A model generated the notes under the pieces. That model saw only the letters and a program-made list of their open reading frames with translations. It made no database searches and was not told the DNA's origin. From Octadecabacter sp. (GTDB lineage Bacteria > Pseudomonadota > Alphaproteobacteria > Rhodobacterales > Rhodobacteraceae): a stretch of 10,320 nucleotides of DNA. Made by a program: the position numbers and the translations under genes. This document shows, piece by piece, positions 1 through 6,886 of this stretch. Positions within the stretch are counted from its first letter, which is position 1, and each line of letters opens with the position of its first letter. Location of the stretch: the NCBI GenBank assembly GCA_003533975.1, contig DQCL01000266.1:1-10320 (forward strand). Reading direction: 5' to 3'.

Positions 1-23
1 TTCGAATCCCACCTCCTCCGCCA
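1..23 (+). tRNA. 3' end of a tRNA gene, probably tRNA-Ser (partial)
   Basis: The first bases read as the T-loop (TTCGAAT, 1-7), the 3' strand of the T-stem (8-12), a 7-base acceptor strand (CTCCTCC, 13-19), discriminator G at 20 and an encoded CCA at 21-23. This spacing fits a tRNA 3' end exactly. A G discriminator and a GGAGGAG-type acceptor partner suggest tRNA-Ser, but the anticodon lies outside the window, so the amino acid is an inference. The tRNA is the integration target of the element that follows. Confidence 0.88.
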
Positions 24-24
24 C
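10..24 (+). repeat. attL core, 15-bp direct repeat in the tRNA 3' end
   Basis: CACCTCCTCCGCCAC at 10-24 recurs identically at 10297-10311. It covers the end of the T-stem, the acceptor strand, the CCA and one further base, so insertion leaves the tRNA intact. The bases on either side differ between the two copies, which fits a crossover core. With a P4-type integrase beside the other copy, the natural reading is an attL/attR pair. Confidence 0.8.
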
Positions 25-78
25 AACCTCTTAATAAGGCATTGTTTTTGTGAGAAAAAAATCGCTGCGATGATTTTT

Positions 79-102
79 GTTCCCACATTAATTCCCACAC
101 AT
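79..102 (+). repeat. Left tandem 12-bp repeats, candidate integrase arm-type sites
   Basis: GTTCCCACATTA (79-90) is followed directly by ATTCCCACACAT (91-102). The shared core TTCCCACA recurs with a 12-bp period. The same tandem, more exact, lies at 10146-10169 inside the other end in the same orientation. Paired short direct repeats flanking the crossover core are typical arm-type sites of lambda- and P4-like integrases. The assignment is by position and symmetry; no binding is shown. Confidence 0.6.
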
Positions 103-127
103 GCCGCGTGCTCGAGCGGCCCGCCCC

Positions 128-1168
128 TCAGTCCCCCAGCACATCATCGCCCGATTCACCTGTGATCAGGCGGCGTTGGGTGTCGCGGTCGATTTGGCCA
201 TAGCTGCGCAGGGTTGTCAAAACGTCTGTGTGGCCAAGGTTTTGAGACAATGCCACCAGTTCCGCCACCGACTCGCTGGTTTTCGCTCCGTGGCGGGCCA
301 GCATGTGACGGAAGGCGTGCGGGCCGAAACCGGGCAGACCCGCCGCAGCGAAGGCCCCGTTGACGATCTTGCGCACAGGTTCCGAGGTTTTCCACGCGCG
401 CCTCTCAAATCCTGTCGCAGCAAATCCGGTGTTGGACTGTGGCGCAATCGCCGTTGCCGGAAAGAGCGGATCGTCAGGCCCAAACAACGCCTCGTCTTCG
501 AGGTAGGTCATCCATGCGGCCAGCGCGGCTTCGGCTTCGGAGAAGTCCTTGGCAAAGAAGGTGTGCAGGCTCTTGCCGAACTTCGTCGCCACCTCGCGCG
601 GGTTTTGCGTGACGGATTTTTCCTCCAGATCGACGTGTTTGAGCCGCAAGGAAATCAGCGCCCCCACGCGCACGCCCGTCAGACAGAGCAGCGCAAAGAT
701 CGCCTTGTCGCGCCGCTCGCGCGGGGTTGTGTCGGGCATCAAGGCCAGCGCCCGTTTGGCCTGTTTGATGCCCGGTGCAGCGCGTGGCGGCGCGGCGCGG
801 GCCTCTGCCTCGTCCCGGCGCGACAGCTTGAAGTAATCCGCATCCGCCGCCCTGATCCGACTGCGGAAACCGTCCTGCTGCGACAGCCAGAGCGTGAACT
901 CGCGCATCGTCGCCAGAATGGCGCGCAATGTCGATTTGCTTAGAGGTATGCCGTTCGCGCCTTTCGCTGTCTCAAGATGCGTGCGAAAGCCCATGGCCCA
1001 TTCGATATGGAACCGCGCGAAATCCTTGCGCCCGTTCCAGACGTCGAAGCGTTCCAAGGCCGCCAGTTCCCGATCCAACGATTTGTCGGACAGTTGGCGC
1101 GCATATTTGCGATAGTCGATGAACTGGCGCTTCAGGCGTTCATTCTTTTCATTCGGTCGTTTGCCCAT
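128..1168 (-). CDS. Tyrosine recombinase (second, left-end integrase)
   Basis: A 346-aa site-specific recombinase that would cut and rejoin DNA through a 3'-phosphotyrosine. The N-terminal half (about 1-125) resembles a SAM-like core-binding domain. The catalytic domain shows the expected set: R167 in TGVRVGAL, a lysine near K196/K199, H284-x-x-R287 in PHAFRH, H313 in NLGHTDVLTT, and nucleophile Y323 in RSYG. The NLGH...LTT...SYG signature differs from the P4-type integrase at the right end and recalls a family I associate with small Xis-like and HTH/zinc partners, as here. The ATG at 1168 follows GAGG at suitable spacing. The frame stays open upstream, but no better start is visible. The stop lies 26 bp from the left arm-like repeats. 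It looks full length. Its recombination site is unknown: it may act on this element or be left from another. Confidence 0.9.
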   Translation of the reverse strand: MGKRPNEKNERLKRQFIDYRKYARQLSDKSLDRELAALERFDVWNGRKDFARFHIEWAMGFRTHLETAKGANGIPLSKSTLRAILATMREFTLWLSQQDGFRSRIRAADADYFKLSRRDEAEARAAPPRAAPGIKQAKRALALMPDTTPRERRDKAIFALLCLTGVRVGALISLRLKHVDLEEKSVTQNPREVATKFGKSLHTFFAKDFSEAEAALAAWMTYLEDEALFGPDDPLFPATAIAPQSNTGFAATGFERRAWKTSEPVRKIVNGAFAAAGLPGFGPHAFRHMLARHGAKTSESVAELVALSQNLGHTDVLTTLRSYGQIDRDTQRRLITGESGDDVLGD

Positions 1169-1200
1169 GGTGGCCTCGTTCAGTTTTTCATGCGAGAGAT

Positions 1201-1229
1201 GGGGAGCGCAGCCGCACCCCGGTTTTTTT
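1201..1229 (+). terminator. Terminator-like hairpin with T-run, plus strand
   Basis: The plus strand has a GC-rich imperfect hairpin at 1201-1220 (four G-C pairs GGGG/CCCC, one mismatch, three further pairs) followed by GG and seven T at 1223-1229. This is the shape of an intrinsic terminator for rightward transcription, yet no plus-strand gene precedes it. It lies in the leader of the minus-strand recombinase, so it could stop antisense transcription, act as a leader structure, or be chance in GC-rich DNA. Confidence 0.35.
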
Positions 1230-1335
1230 GTGAGAGGGTATTTCGCAAGAAGTGGCGCGGCGGGTTCCCAGACCTAAACCCCTGAACTTTGCACCGCCCC
1301 CCTGCCGAAACACTGCGCAGATTAGGGCGCATTCC

Positions 1336-1380
1336 TCAGTCCAACGCCGCCTGCCTTGAAGAGGAAAAACACGGGGGCAT
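1336..1380 (-). CDS. 14-codon ORF with strong ribosome binding site in the recombinase leader
   Basis: The 234-bp gap 1169-1402 has no gene of normal length. In it an AAGGAGG sits 7 bases before an ATG at 1380, which is ideal spacing, and the frame reads MPPCFSSSRQAALD before a TGA at 1336-1338. After the TGA the same frame stays open, with an ATG two codons on, until a TGA at 1176-1178 just before the recombinase start. It may be a leader peptide that tunes recombinase expression or a decayed small gene. The only support is the ribosome binding site, so translation is uncertain. Confidence 0.25.
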   Translation of the reverse strand: MPPCFSSSRQAALD

Positions 1381-1402
1381 CTGTCCACCTCCTTAATGTG
1401 TC

Positions 1403-1816
1403 CTAGTGCCGCGTAATTTTGAGGTCTAGTGTCCGGGCAATTTGGGGGATCAAGGCTTCGGCGACGGGTTTGGAAACAACCGTTCCGCAGGCATCACAGA
1501 GCGCTGTCATCTTTGCGCGGCCACTGGCGACGTCACAGTCAGCCATGCCTTCCGCTGCCTTCCGTTCCGCCCTGCAACAAACGCAGTAGAATGTGTCGAT
1601 CCGGGTTTTGACTGACCGTTTGCCGCGCTGCAATTTGATGTGGTCGCGCAGGTCGTCGCCCCGGATCAGAGCGGGGCGCGCATCGTCCATGACCGGCAGA
1701 CCATCCGCCGCCCAATTGCGGATGGTGCGGGAGGAGACGCCAGACGCCTCCGCCGCCTCCTCGAAAGTGTAGCAGCGGAAGGCCTTGATCCCGTTCAGGC
1801 GCGCTTTCTTCGGCAT
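1403..1816 (-). CDS. Small HTH protein with C-terminal zinc-binding site
   Basis: A 137-aa protein with two parts. Residues about 15-65 form a MerR/excisionase-type helix-turn-helix (YTFEEAAEASGVSSRTIRNW), with a basic stretch at 61-72. Residues 78-110 carry two cysteine pairs, C78-x2-C81 and C107-x2-C110, spaced as in a zinc ribbon. I recall similar small HTH/zinc proteins beside tyrosine recombinases in alphaproteobacterial islands; a likely role is control of recombination or of its genes, but this is inference. The start at 1816 has GAGG 7 bases upstream, overlapping the stop of the Xis-like gene, from which it is separated by 9 bp. The two are surely co-transcribed and probably translationally linked. 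A MerR-like regulator is the alternative reading. Confidence 0.82.
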   Translation of the reverse strand: MPKKARLNGIKAFRCYTFEEAAEASGVSSRTIRNWAADGLPVMDDARPALIRGDDLRDHIKLQRGKRSVKTRIDTFYCVCCRAERKAAEGMADCDVASGRAKMTALCDACGTVVSKPVAEALIPQIARTLDLKITRH

Positions 1817-1825
1817 ACCGCGCCC

Positions 1826-2041
1826 TCACTCGTCCGCCGGGGTTTCATTGCGTTTCAACCAGTCCCGCAGGGCGTCCAAGGTAATCAGGCGGCGGGTGCC
1901 GATCTTGACGCTTTTCAGCTCACCCGATGACAGCGCGGCATAAAGCGTTGTACGCCCGATGCTGCAAAGGCGCGCGGCCTCATTGGGGGAAACTGCAAGG
2001 ATTTGCGCGGCTTGGCTGATCAGTTCCGGTGTGTTCGTCAT
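1826..2041 (-). CDS. Excisionase-like HTH protein (Xis/AlpA type)
   Basis: A 71-aa protein consisting almost only of a winged helix-turn-helix of the excisionase/MerR-like type. The pattern 'LAVSPNEAARLCSIGRTTL', then YAALSSGELKSVKIGTRRLI and DALRDWL, matches the HTH_17 excisionase fold: a recognition helix near 29-37, a wing near 42-54 and a short C-terminal helix. Such proteins bend att DNA to favour excision or act as element regulators. Length is normal for the family. The ATG at 2041 has an excellent AAGGAG 8 bases upstream, held in a hairpin loop (see 2044-2069). It is the first gene of a tight unit with the HTH/zinc gene and, 234 bp further on, the left recombinase. Which of the two recombinases it serves cannot be told from sequence. 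Confidence 0.85.
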   Translation of the reverse strand: MTNTPELISQAAQILAVSPNEAARLCSIGRTTLYAALSSGELKSVKIGTRRLITLDALRDWLKRNETPADE

Positions 2042-2043
2042 GG

Positions 2044-2069
2044 CCCATACTCCTTTACTTGGGTATGGG
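2044..2069 (-). promoter_or_regulatory. Hairpin enclosing the ribosome binding site of the Xis-like gene
   Basis: On the minus strand CCCATAC (2069-2063) and GTATGGG (2050-2044) form a perfect 7-bp stem around a 12-base loop that contains AAGGA of the AAGGAG ribosome binding site. The stem ends two bases before the ATG at 2041. The structure could control translation of the excisionase-like protein, or the same inverted repeat could be a DNA operator for an autoregulator. Confidence 0.5.
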
Positions 2070-2089
2070 TGAACTGTGCCGAACGCGGG

Positions 2090-2122
2090 CTGGACAGAAA
2101 CAGGCCGAGGGTTTCTGTCCAG
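2090..2122. repeat. Perfect 12-bp inverted repeat between the unknown pair and the Xis-like gene
   Basis: CTGGACAGAAAC (2090-2101) and GTTTCTGTCCAG (2111-2122) are exact inverted copies around a 9-base centre. The repeat starts directly after the stop codon (2123-2125) of the upstream unknown gene. No T-run follows in the minus-strand direction; TTATTGTT follows in the plus direction. It may be a transcript-end hairpin protecting or ending the mRNA, or an operator for the recombination-control unit downstream. Confidence 0.7.
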
Positions 2123-2941
2123 TTATTGTTCAGTCCGCGCTTTAGTCACATAGTCTCTGACAGTGGATTGCGAGGGGGCTTTTTCATTTGGATAGCGCTC
2201 TGCAAAGAGTTGCAGGACTGCATCAGCCTCTTTGTTACGCCCTTCCAGCGACTGACCGTGTAGTATTCGCTCGCTGATCAAGCGCGAAATCACCGGCCCA
2301 TGCGCGCTTGGACGCCCGCCGGGGTTCTTGCGAGGCAAGCCGGTTAAAACGCCGGGATCGGCAATAACGCGCAGCTCACCAGTTGTGATGTCGATCTCGA
2401 TAAGGTCATTAAGCAGCACTGTCGCCAAGCCAGCCATTGGCAAAGCACCCTGAGCCGTCACCACAAGCCGCCATTCCGACCGGGCTTCGCGTGCCAAGGC
2501 GTGTTGCAATGCGCGCGCGTCATCTTCTGTTTCAAGGGTCGGGTGAAAGTACAACATCACTGGCGCAGCGTCGGTTTGGGTCACGCCGATCCGCCACGTC
2601 TCGCCGAAAACACTGGAGGACTTGCGCTGCCGACATCCAAAGGCATCGGCCAAGCGGTCAATCAACTTTGGAACGTCCGGCGAAAATGCAGCCAACCGCG
2701 CGGCGTCAAGAGCCAGAAAGCCGAGGTCCGGGCAGTAATACCCATACCCACCCGCCTCATAGACAATCGGCGCGGAATGCGGCGCGTCGCATTCATCGCA
2801 CACAACCGAAGCCAAAGCGTTCGGTTCACGCATAAATCCATGACGGACCAGCACCGCAAAGCCATCGTCGGCCCGGTAGAAATCTGCGGAAACTTTGCCG
2901 CCTTGGGAAATGATCTCGCACAGCAACGTCGCTGCGGTCAT
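2123..2941 (-). CDS. Unrecognised protein with cysteine cluster and HTH-like C-terminus
   Basis: A 272-aa protein I do not recognise. The N-terminal third has C48-x2-C51 and C70 in YGYYCPD, with H55 between, suggesting a small metal site, though a clear fourth ligand is uncertain. The middle (about 85-200) looks like an alpha/beta domain. After a GGRP hinge near 208-211 the last 60 residues are basic and helical and end in a pattern like a DNA-binding helix-turn-helix (PSQSTVRDYVTKA); this is inference. No signal peptide or membrane segment is seen. The start overlaps the stop of the preceding gene as ATGA, with GAGG 7 bases before the ATG, so the two are translationally coupled and their products probably act together. 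A regulator or nucleic-acid sensor is possible, but no function is assigned. Confidence 0.8.
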   Translation of the reverse strand: MTAATLLCEIISQGGKVSADFYRADDGFAVLVRHGFMREPNALASVVCDECDAPHSAPIVYEAGGYGYYCPDLGFLALDAARLAAFSPDVPKLIDRLADAFGCRQRKSSSVFGETWRIGVTQTDAAPVMLYFHPTLETEDDARALQHALAREARSEWRLVVTAQGALPMAGLATVLLNDLIEIDITTGELRVIADPGVLTGLPRKNPGGRPSAHGPVISRLISERILHGQSLEGRNKEADAVLQLFAERYPNEKAPSQSTVRDYVTKARTEQ

Positions 2942-4161
2942 TCGACCACCTCAAACAACTCGACTTTGGTCGGTGGCGGGTCCAGCAGGTCCCAGCGATC
3001 CAACAGGTCAAAAACAAATGCCCGCTCCGCTTCGGTCTTATTCGGTGCGCTCGTCGTGTTGGGCGTTCGCAGGGTCACTGTTAGAACATGGCCCTTTTTG
3101 CCGTCGCAAGGCGCTTTGAAAATCCGCAAGGTTGCCGCAACAATGTGCCAGCCTCCGGCCTGCAATGGCGACGCAACCCCAAACCGCCGTTTCAGAAACT
3201 GATAGAGAGTTTCATCCTCGCCGCGCTTTTCGGCCATCAAAAATGCCCCATCCGTGGACCTGAACGACAGTGAAGAAACCTCGACACGTTCAATTCCATC
3301 CGCCGGAACGGTCGTCAATTCCGGCGCGTTGCGCAGAACCTCCAGACGAACATTGCGACGGGGCACTTGGACGGGCGGCTTGGACTGCGGCGCAAAGTGT
3401 TTGGAAAAGGCTTGCAGATACTTGTCGCGGATTTTGTGGCCACCTTTGGCGCAAATCTCGACGATCCGCTCTTTGGGGTCACAAACCACACCGACCTCAA
3501 GAACCTTTTGCCGCGTGTGTCGCTCAAGGCTTGTCTCGCCAAAGGCCAATTCGCTTTCGGCGTGGTCCTCGACATAAATGGTTGCTTGGGTCAGTTTCGT
3601 TTCTGCGCCAGTAGCCGGATCAATTCGTACAGGATGAAACCAATCAGCCTCGCGCTTGCGATGCGCGGGCAAATCCAAAATATCTACCGCTTCGGCCAAA
3701 AACGCATCCTGCGCGCTTTGCTGATCCAAAGCCCACGGCTTGCCATCATCGGGGAATTGAAACCGCGCCCATTGCTTGCCGCCGGATTTGCGCAAGTAGG
3801 ACGCCTGAACCTGAACACGGTCGATCATCACACGGTCAAACTGAATCGCCAGCATCAAAAGGACGTCTTCGACGCCCTCGTACCCCTCCAGATCGACGCC
3901 TTCCCCGGCGCAAACATGCGCCACGCCGCTCATACCATCGTCTGAGGAAAGCTCGGCCAAAAGCTCCAACTCAGCTTTCACAGCATCTTGTCGCGCGTCA
4001 GGCAGGCCCGCTAACAGCACCTCAATCGACTTCACGAATGCCGCGCCGCGCCCGCCGCTACACCAATCGAAATCGCCGTCGGCATGAACGCCGCGCGCAC
4101 CCAAAAAATCCCGCAACCGCGCCGGGGGAGATTTGCGAATGAAAGCACTAAACGACGCCAT
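2938..4161 (-). CDS. Unrecognised 407-aa protein, partner of the downstream gene
   Basis: A 407-aa protein I cannot place in a named family. It looks cytosolic, with no signal peptide or membrane span. Three regions can be guessed: a helical N-terminus (about 1-120); a beta-rich middle (about 190-260, from TQATIYVEDHAESELAF to QAFSKHF); and a mixed alpha/beta C-terminus (about 265-395) ending in RAFVFDLLDRWDLLDPP. No Walker, nuclease, methylase or protease motif is visible. It starts 98 bp after the res stop, with a weak CAGG ribosome binding site, and overlaps the next gene by ATGA. Its place after a type III restriction-modification operon on a mobile element suggests an accessory defence role, but this is context only. 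The pair may be independent of the restriction system, as a hairpin separates them. Confidence 0.8.
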   Translation of the reverse strand: MASFSAFIRKSPPARLRDFLGARGVHADGDFDWCSGGRGAAFVKSIEVLLAGLPDARQDAVKAELELLAELSSDDGMSGVAHVCAGEGVDLEGYEGVEDVLLMLAIQFDRVMIDRVQVQASYLRKSGGKQWARFQFPDDGKPWALDQQSAQDAFLAEAVDILDLPAHRKREADWFHPVRIDPATGAETKLTQATIYVEDHAESELAFGETSLERHTRQKVLEVGVVCDPKERIVEICAKGGHKIRDKYLQAFSKHFAPQSKPPVQVPRRNVRLEVLRNAPELTTVPADGIERVEVSSLSFRSTDGAFLMAEKRGEDETLYQFLKRRFGVASPLQAGGWHIVAATLRIFKAPCDGKKGHVLTVTLRTPNTTSAPNKTEAERAFVFDLLDRWDLLDPPPTKVELFEVVE

Positions 4162-4245
4162 ATCTTGAGCCTGACCAATTGACCTTGCCGAAACATGGGG
4201 TTCGCAGACGTCCCGTGCAAGTTGTTTGAGTTCAAAATTAACGCC

Positions 4246-4272
4246 TAAACGCAGAAGTCAGCTATGCGTTTA
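4246..4272 (-). terminator. Hairpin across the res stop codon, possible weak terminator
   Basis: TAAACGCA and TGCGTTTA form a perfect 8-bp stem (4246-4253 with 4265-4272) around an 11-base loop that contains the res stop codon. On the minus strand GGCGTTAATTTT follows. The stem has only three G-C pairs and the T-run is delayed, so it would be a weak or attenuating terminator between res and the unknown pair. The 98-bp gap shows no convincing promoter. Confidence 0.3.
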
Positions 4273-6886
4273 ACGCCTCGGTCTCGAATGCCGCTTTGAA
4301 GTCGGTATTGGTCTGCCCCGTCTCATTGAAGAAGGGCAATCCAAGAACGGCATAATCCCGGCCTTGGAATACCGTCTCAAGTCTGGCCTTGGCTTTCACT
4401 TGCTCAAGGAAGTCTTGCTTCCAGTCATCTTGCGGGCGCAACTGGTCGCCCTTGGGTTCAATGAATAGCTGCAAGATCGTGCTTGCTTCCTCGCCCTTCT
4501 TCCTCAAAAACAGAACGAAGTCGGGTTCAAAGGCGCGTCCGGTGTCGAAGTCGTACAGCTTCACCGCCTTTTCGTTCCGCAGCAGGTAGAAGTCATCATA
4601 GATACCGCGCAAGCGGGCTTCCTGATCGTGCATGTACTTGATGAAGTGCTTTTCTTGGTCGGTCCCGTAGCTGTCATCATAGGCGTGCCAGTCCTTGCCG
4701 CTCAGGTCGATCTGATCCAGCCCCGGAACATTGCTTTCGGTCCAACTTAGCCCGGTTTCGCCTTCAATGCGCAGTTTCAGCACCTTGTCTGTGAAGCGGT
4801 CCTTGATTGGATAGGGCTTGAAGTCTTTGGTGCCGATATACTCGACACTTTCCCGTTTCACGCCGCTTTCGATCTGGTGCAGGACGTATTGTGCAATGTC
4901 CAGCTTTTGCCGTGCGGTCAGGTTGTCCAAGTCACCGGGTAAGCCGCGCACGCTCACTGTCACACCGCCCAGATAGGTGTCAGAGGTGACAAACTGCGCG
5001 GCGCTGGCGAGTTGCGGAAAGTAGGTCCGCAAGTTGGCGAAGTGGAAGAAGTCGTTGGCGTCCATTGCAAAGCCCAGAATGGCCCTACCAAAATCCGCCA
5101 GCCTAAAATCGCGTGACACGGGTTCTTTGCTCGACGACTTCAACGTCAACTGTCCACCGCCAAATGCAGATGCTTCCGTCACCCGCCCTGTCATCAAGTT
5201 GGGATAGGTGAACGGGCCTTCGATCTTGTAGGCGTCCAGCCCGGCCACACCATCACGCGGATTGCGCACCCGGTCGTTCGTCCAGACGTATTCCCTCACA
5301 TATAAGGAGGTCTGCTTGAAACTGTCCTTGAGCCGCAACCGCACCGTCCGGGCCGTTTCGTCCAGCATCCCGGTTTCGCGCAGGGCGTTGCGGATGTCTT
5401 GGATGTACTTGGGGTTATGGGAACAGTGGTAGTGCAGTTCTTCCAAGATGCGCAGGGGCGTGTCCACGGCGCTGTCATACTTGCGCTTTTCCCGTGCCGC
5501 GTCGGGCTGATCCGGGGCGATGAACGGAAAGTACCGCGCCCCGCGCCCGATCAGCTGTGCCTCGGCCATCGTGGTCTTGCCCACCTTGTTGGCCTTGCCA
5601 TCGCGCGTGTCGTACAGGCGCACAATGTCGAACAGGTTCAGAACGTCCCAGCCTTCGTTCAGCTTATCGACGGCAAAGATCACCCGTATCTCGTTGTCAC
5701 GGTCCTCCAAGGCGTTGAGTTCTATCTGTCTATTTTCCAAATCCTTGGGGTTGTTGACATTCACCACCTTCTCGGGGGCAAAATCGCCCTGTAGCTCACG
5801 GGCAAAATCCGCACCGCTCATGCCCCGTTCGTCCATGATGAAGGCGAAGGCGCGCGAAAGGGTCTCATCGCCCTCAGAGGCCGCCCTGAGCGCGTCCAGC
5901 GCCTTGTCCGTCAGCCCTGCCACCATCGCAGTGAATGTGGCCTCGTTGTCGGCGCTTTCCTTGATCGTCTTCGACTTCATCAGGATCACCGGCTTGCAGT
6001 GCAGCCCATGCGCCTCGGCCACCTTGCGGCGGTATTGGCTTAGAACCATCGCCTGCATCATCCGGTCCACGGGCGGCAAATCGGCCTGCCGCAACCCTAT
6101 GTCCTTGGAATAGCCGTCTTCCCGAAACTGGCGCAGGGAATAGTCGTACAGTATCTTGTCGTGATACTTCGCTCTGATCGCCTCATGGCTCAGGTCCACG
6201 GTCGCGGTAAACTCCAACAGCGTGTTCTCGGGGTGCTGGCGGAAAATCTCAGAAACTGTGCCTTCCCAACTGGCTTTCACTTCGGCCTCGCCCTTGGTCA
6301 GCGTCTTCTTTGTCTCGGCGTTCAGGTGGTGCGCCTCGTCCGAGATCATCACCACCTTGTAGTCGCGGAAATCCTCGATGGTGACAGCGTTTTCTTTCGG
6401 GGTCTGCATCCGGGTATGCAGCCCTTGGATGGTGGTGAAGTGGATATTAATGGCATCGCCCGACACCGCATCGAATGTATCGACCGCGCGGATGTCCACC
6501 GGCTTGTCGTCAATGCGGATCATGGGCGCGAACAGGTGCTTGGCCGATGCGGGGTTGAGGAAGTTGTCCTTGGTCTTTTCGATGATCTGGGCAGAGTTCA
6601 CGAAGAACAGGAAGTTGCGGTAGCCGCGCCGGTACAGGTCCAGGATCAGCGCCGCCATCAGCACTGTCTTGCCGCTGCCCGTGGCCATGTGGAACAGCAG
6701 GTGCGGGTTGGTCGGGCGCTGCGGGAAGTCTTCGATATAGTAAAGCCAGCGTTCCAGCGCCGTGACCTGATAGGGCCTTAGCGCAATCTTGCCCGCGATG
6801 TTGCCCGTGATGTGATCGGGGATGTCCTTCTTGAGCAGCCCGAGTTCAACCGCCCCGTTGAGCTTGTCGTTCAGCGTCTGGCTCAT
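4262..6886 (-). CDS. res: Type III restriction enzyme, Res subunit
   Basis: An 874-aa ATP-dependent restriction subunit of a type III system. With Mod it would bind unmethylated recognition sites, translocate or diffuse using ATP, and cut DNA some distance from the site. The superfamily 2 helicase core is complete: LRPYQ near 36-40, Walker A ATGSGKT at 68-74, DEAH at 183-186, TAT at 227-229, NEGWDVLNLFDIVRLYD near 410-426, and QLIGRGAR at 444-451. The C-terminal PD-(D/E)XK nuclease is present as PD at 788-789 and EPK at 810-812, so it looks active. Length is normal to slightly short for the family. The start overlaps the mod stop as ATGA at 6883-6886, which couples the two genes and helps keep subunit ratios. 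A 98-bp gap follows before the unknown pair. Confidence 0.96.
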   Translation of the reverse strand: MSQTLNDKLNGAVELGLLKKDIPDHITGNIAGKIALRPYQVTALERWLYYIEDFPQRPTNPHLLFHMATGSGKTVLMAALILDLYRRGYRNFLFFVNSAQIIEKTKDNFLNPASAKHLFAPMIRIDDKPVDIRAVDTFDAVSGDAINIHFTTIQGLHTRMQTPKENAVTIEDFRDYKVVMISDEAHHLNAETKKTLTKGEAEVKASWEGTVSEIFRQHPENTLLEFTATVDLSHEAIRAKYHDKILYDYSLRQFREDGYSKDIGLRQADLPPVDRMMQAMVLSQYRRKVAEAHGLHCKPVILMKSKTIKESADNEATFTAMVAGLTDKALDALRAASEGDETLSRAFAFIMDERGMSGADFARELQGDFAPEKVVNVNNPKDLENRQIELNALEDRDNEIRVIFAVDKLNEGWDVLNLFDIVRLYDTRDGKANKVGKTTMAEAQLIGRGARYFPFIAPDQPDAAREKRKYDSAVDTPLRILEELHYHCSHNPKYIQDIRNALRETGMLDETARTVRLRLKDSFKQTSLYVREYVWTNDRVRNPRDGVAGLDAYKIEGPFTYPNLMTGRVTEASAFGGGQLTLKSSSKEPVSRDFRLADFGRAILGFAMDANDFFHFANLRTYFPQLASAAQFVTSDTYLGGVTVSVRGLPGDLDNLTARQKLDIAQYVLHQIESGVKRESVEYIGTKDFKPYPIKDRFTDKVLKLRIEGETGLSWTESNVPGLDQIDLSGKDWHAYDDSYGTDQEKHFIKYMHDQEARLRGIYDDFYLLRNEKAVKLYDFDTGRAFEPDFVLFLRKKGEEASTILQLFIEPKGDQLRPQDDWKQDFLEQVKAKARLETVFQGRDYAVLGLPFFNETGQTNTDFKAAFETEALNA

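Noticed and set aside
55..80. A-rich/T-rich inverted repeat (AAAAATC/GATTTTT) between attL and the left arm-like repeats, considered as a tRNA terminator.
   Set aside because: The stem is nearly all A-T and the T-run is part of the stem itself, so it is weak as a terminator. It may just be AT-rich element-end DNA.
101..943. Long plus-strand open frame opposite the left recombinase.
   Set aside because: It is antisense to a gene with full catalytic motifs, and its translation is rich in Arg, Gln and Cys without any domain pattern. Long antisense frames are common in GC-rich coding DNA.
1336..1338. In-frame TGA read as a possible selenocysteine codon.
   Set aside because: No selenoprotein pattern surrounds it and no convincing SECIS-like hairpin follows directly; a normal stop is far more likely.
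1188..1388. 66-codon minus-strand frame with a GTG start in the recombinase leader.
   Set aside because: The GTG overlaps the AAGGAGG, so spacing is impossible for that start; the same ribosome binding site fits the ATG at 1380 in another frame. Composition is not protein-like.
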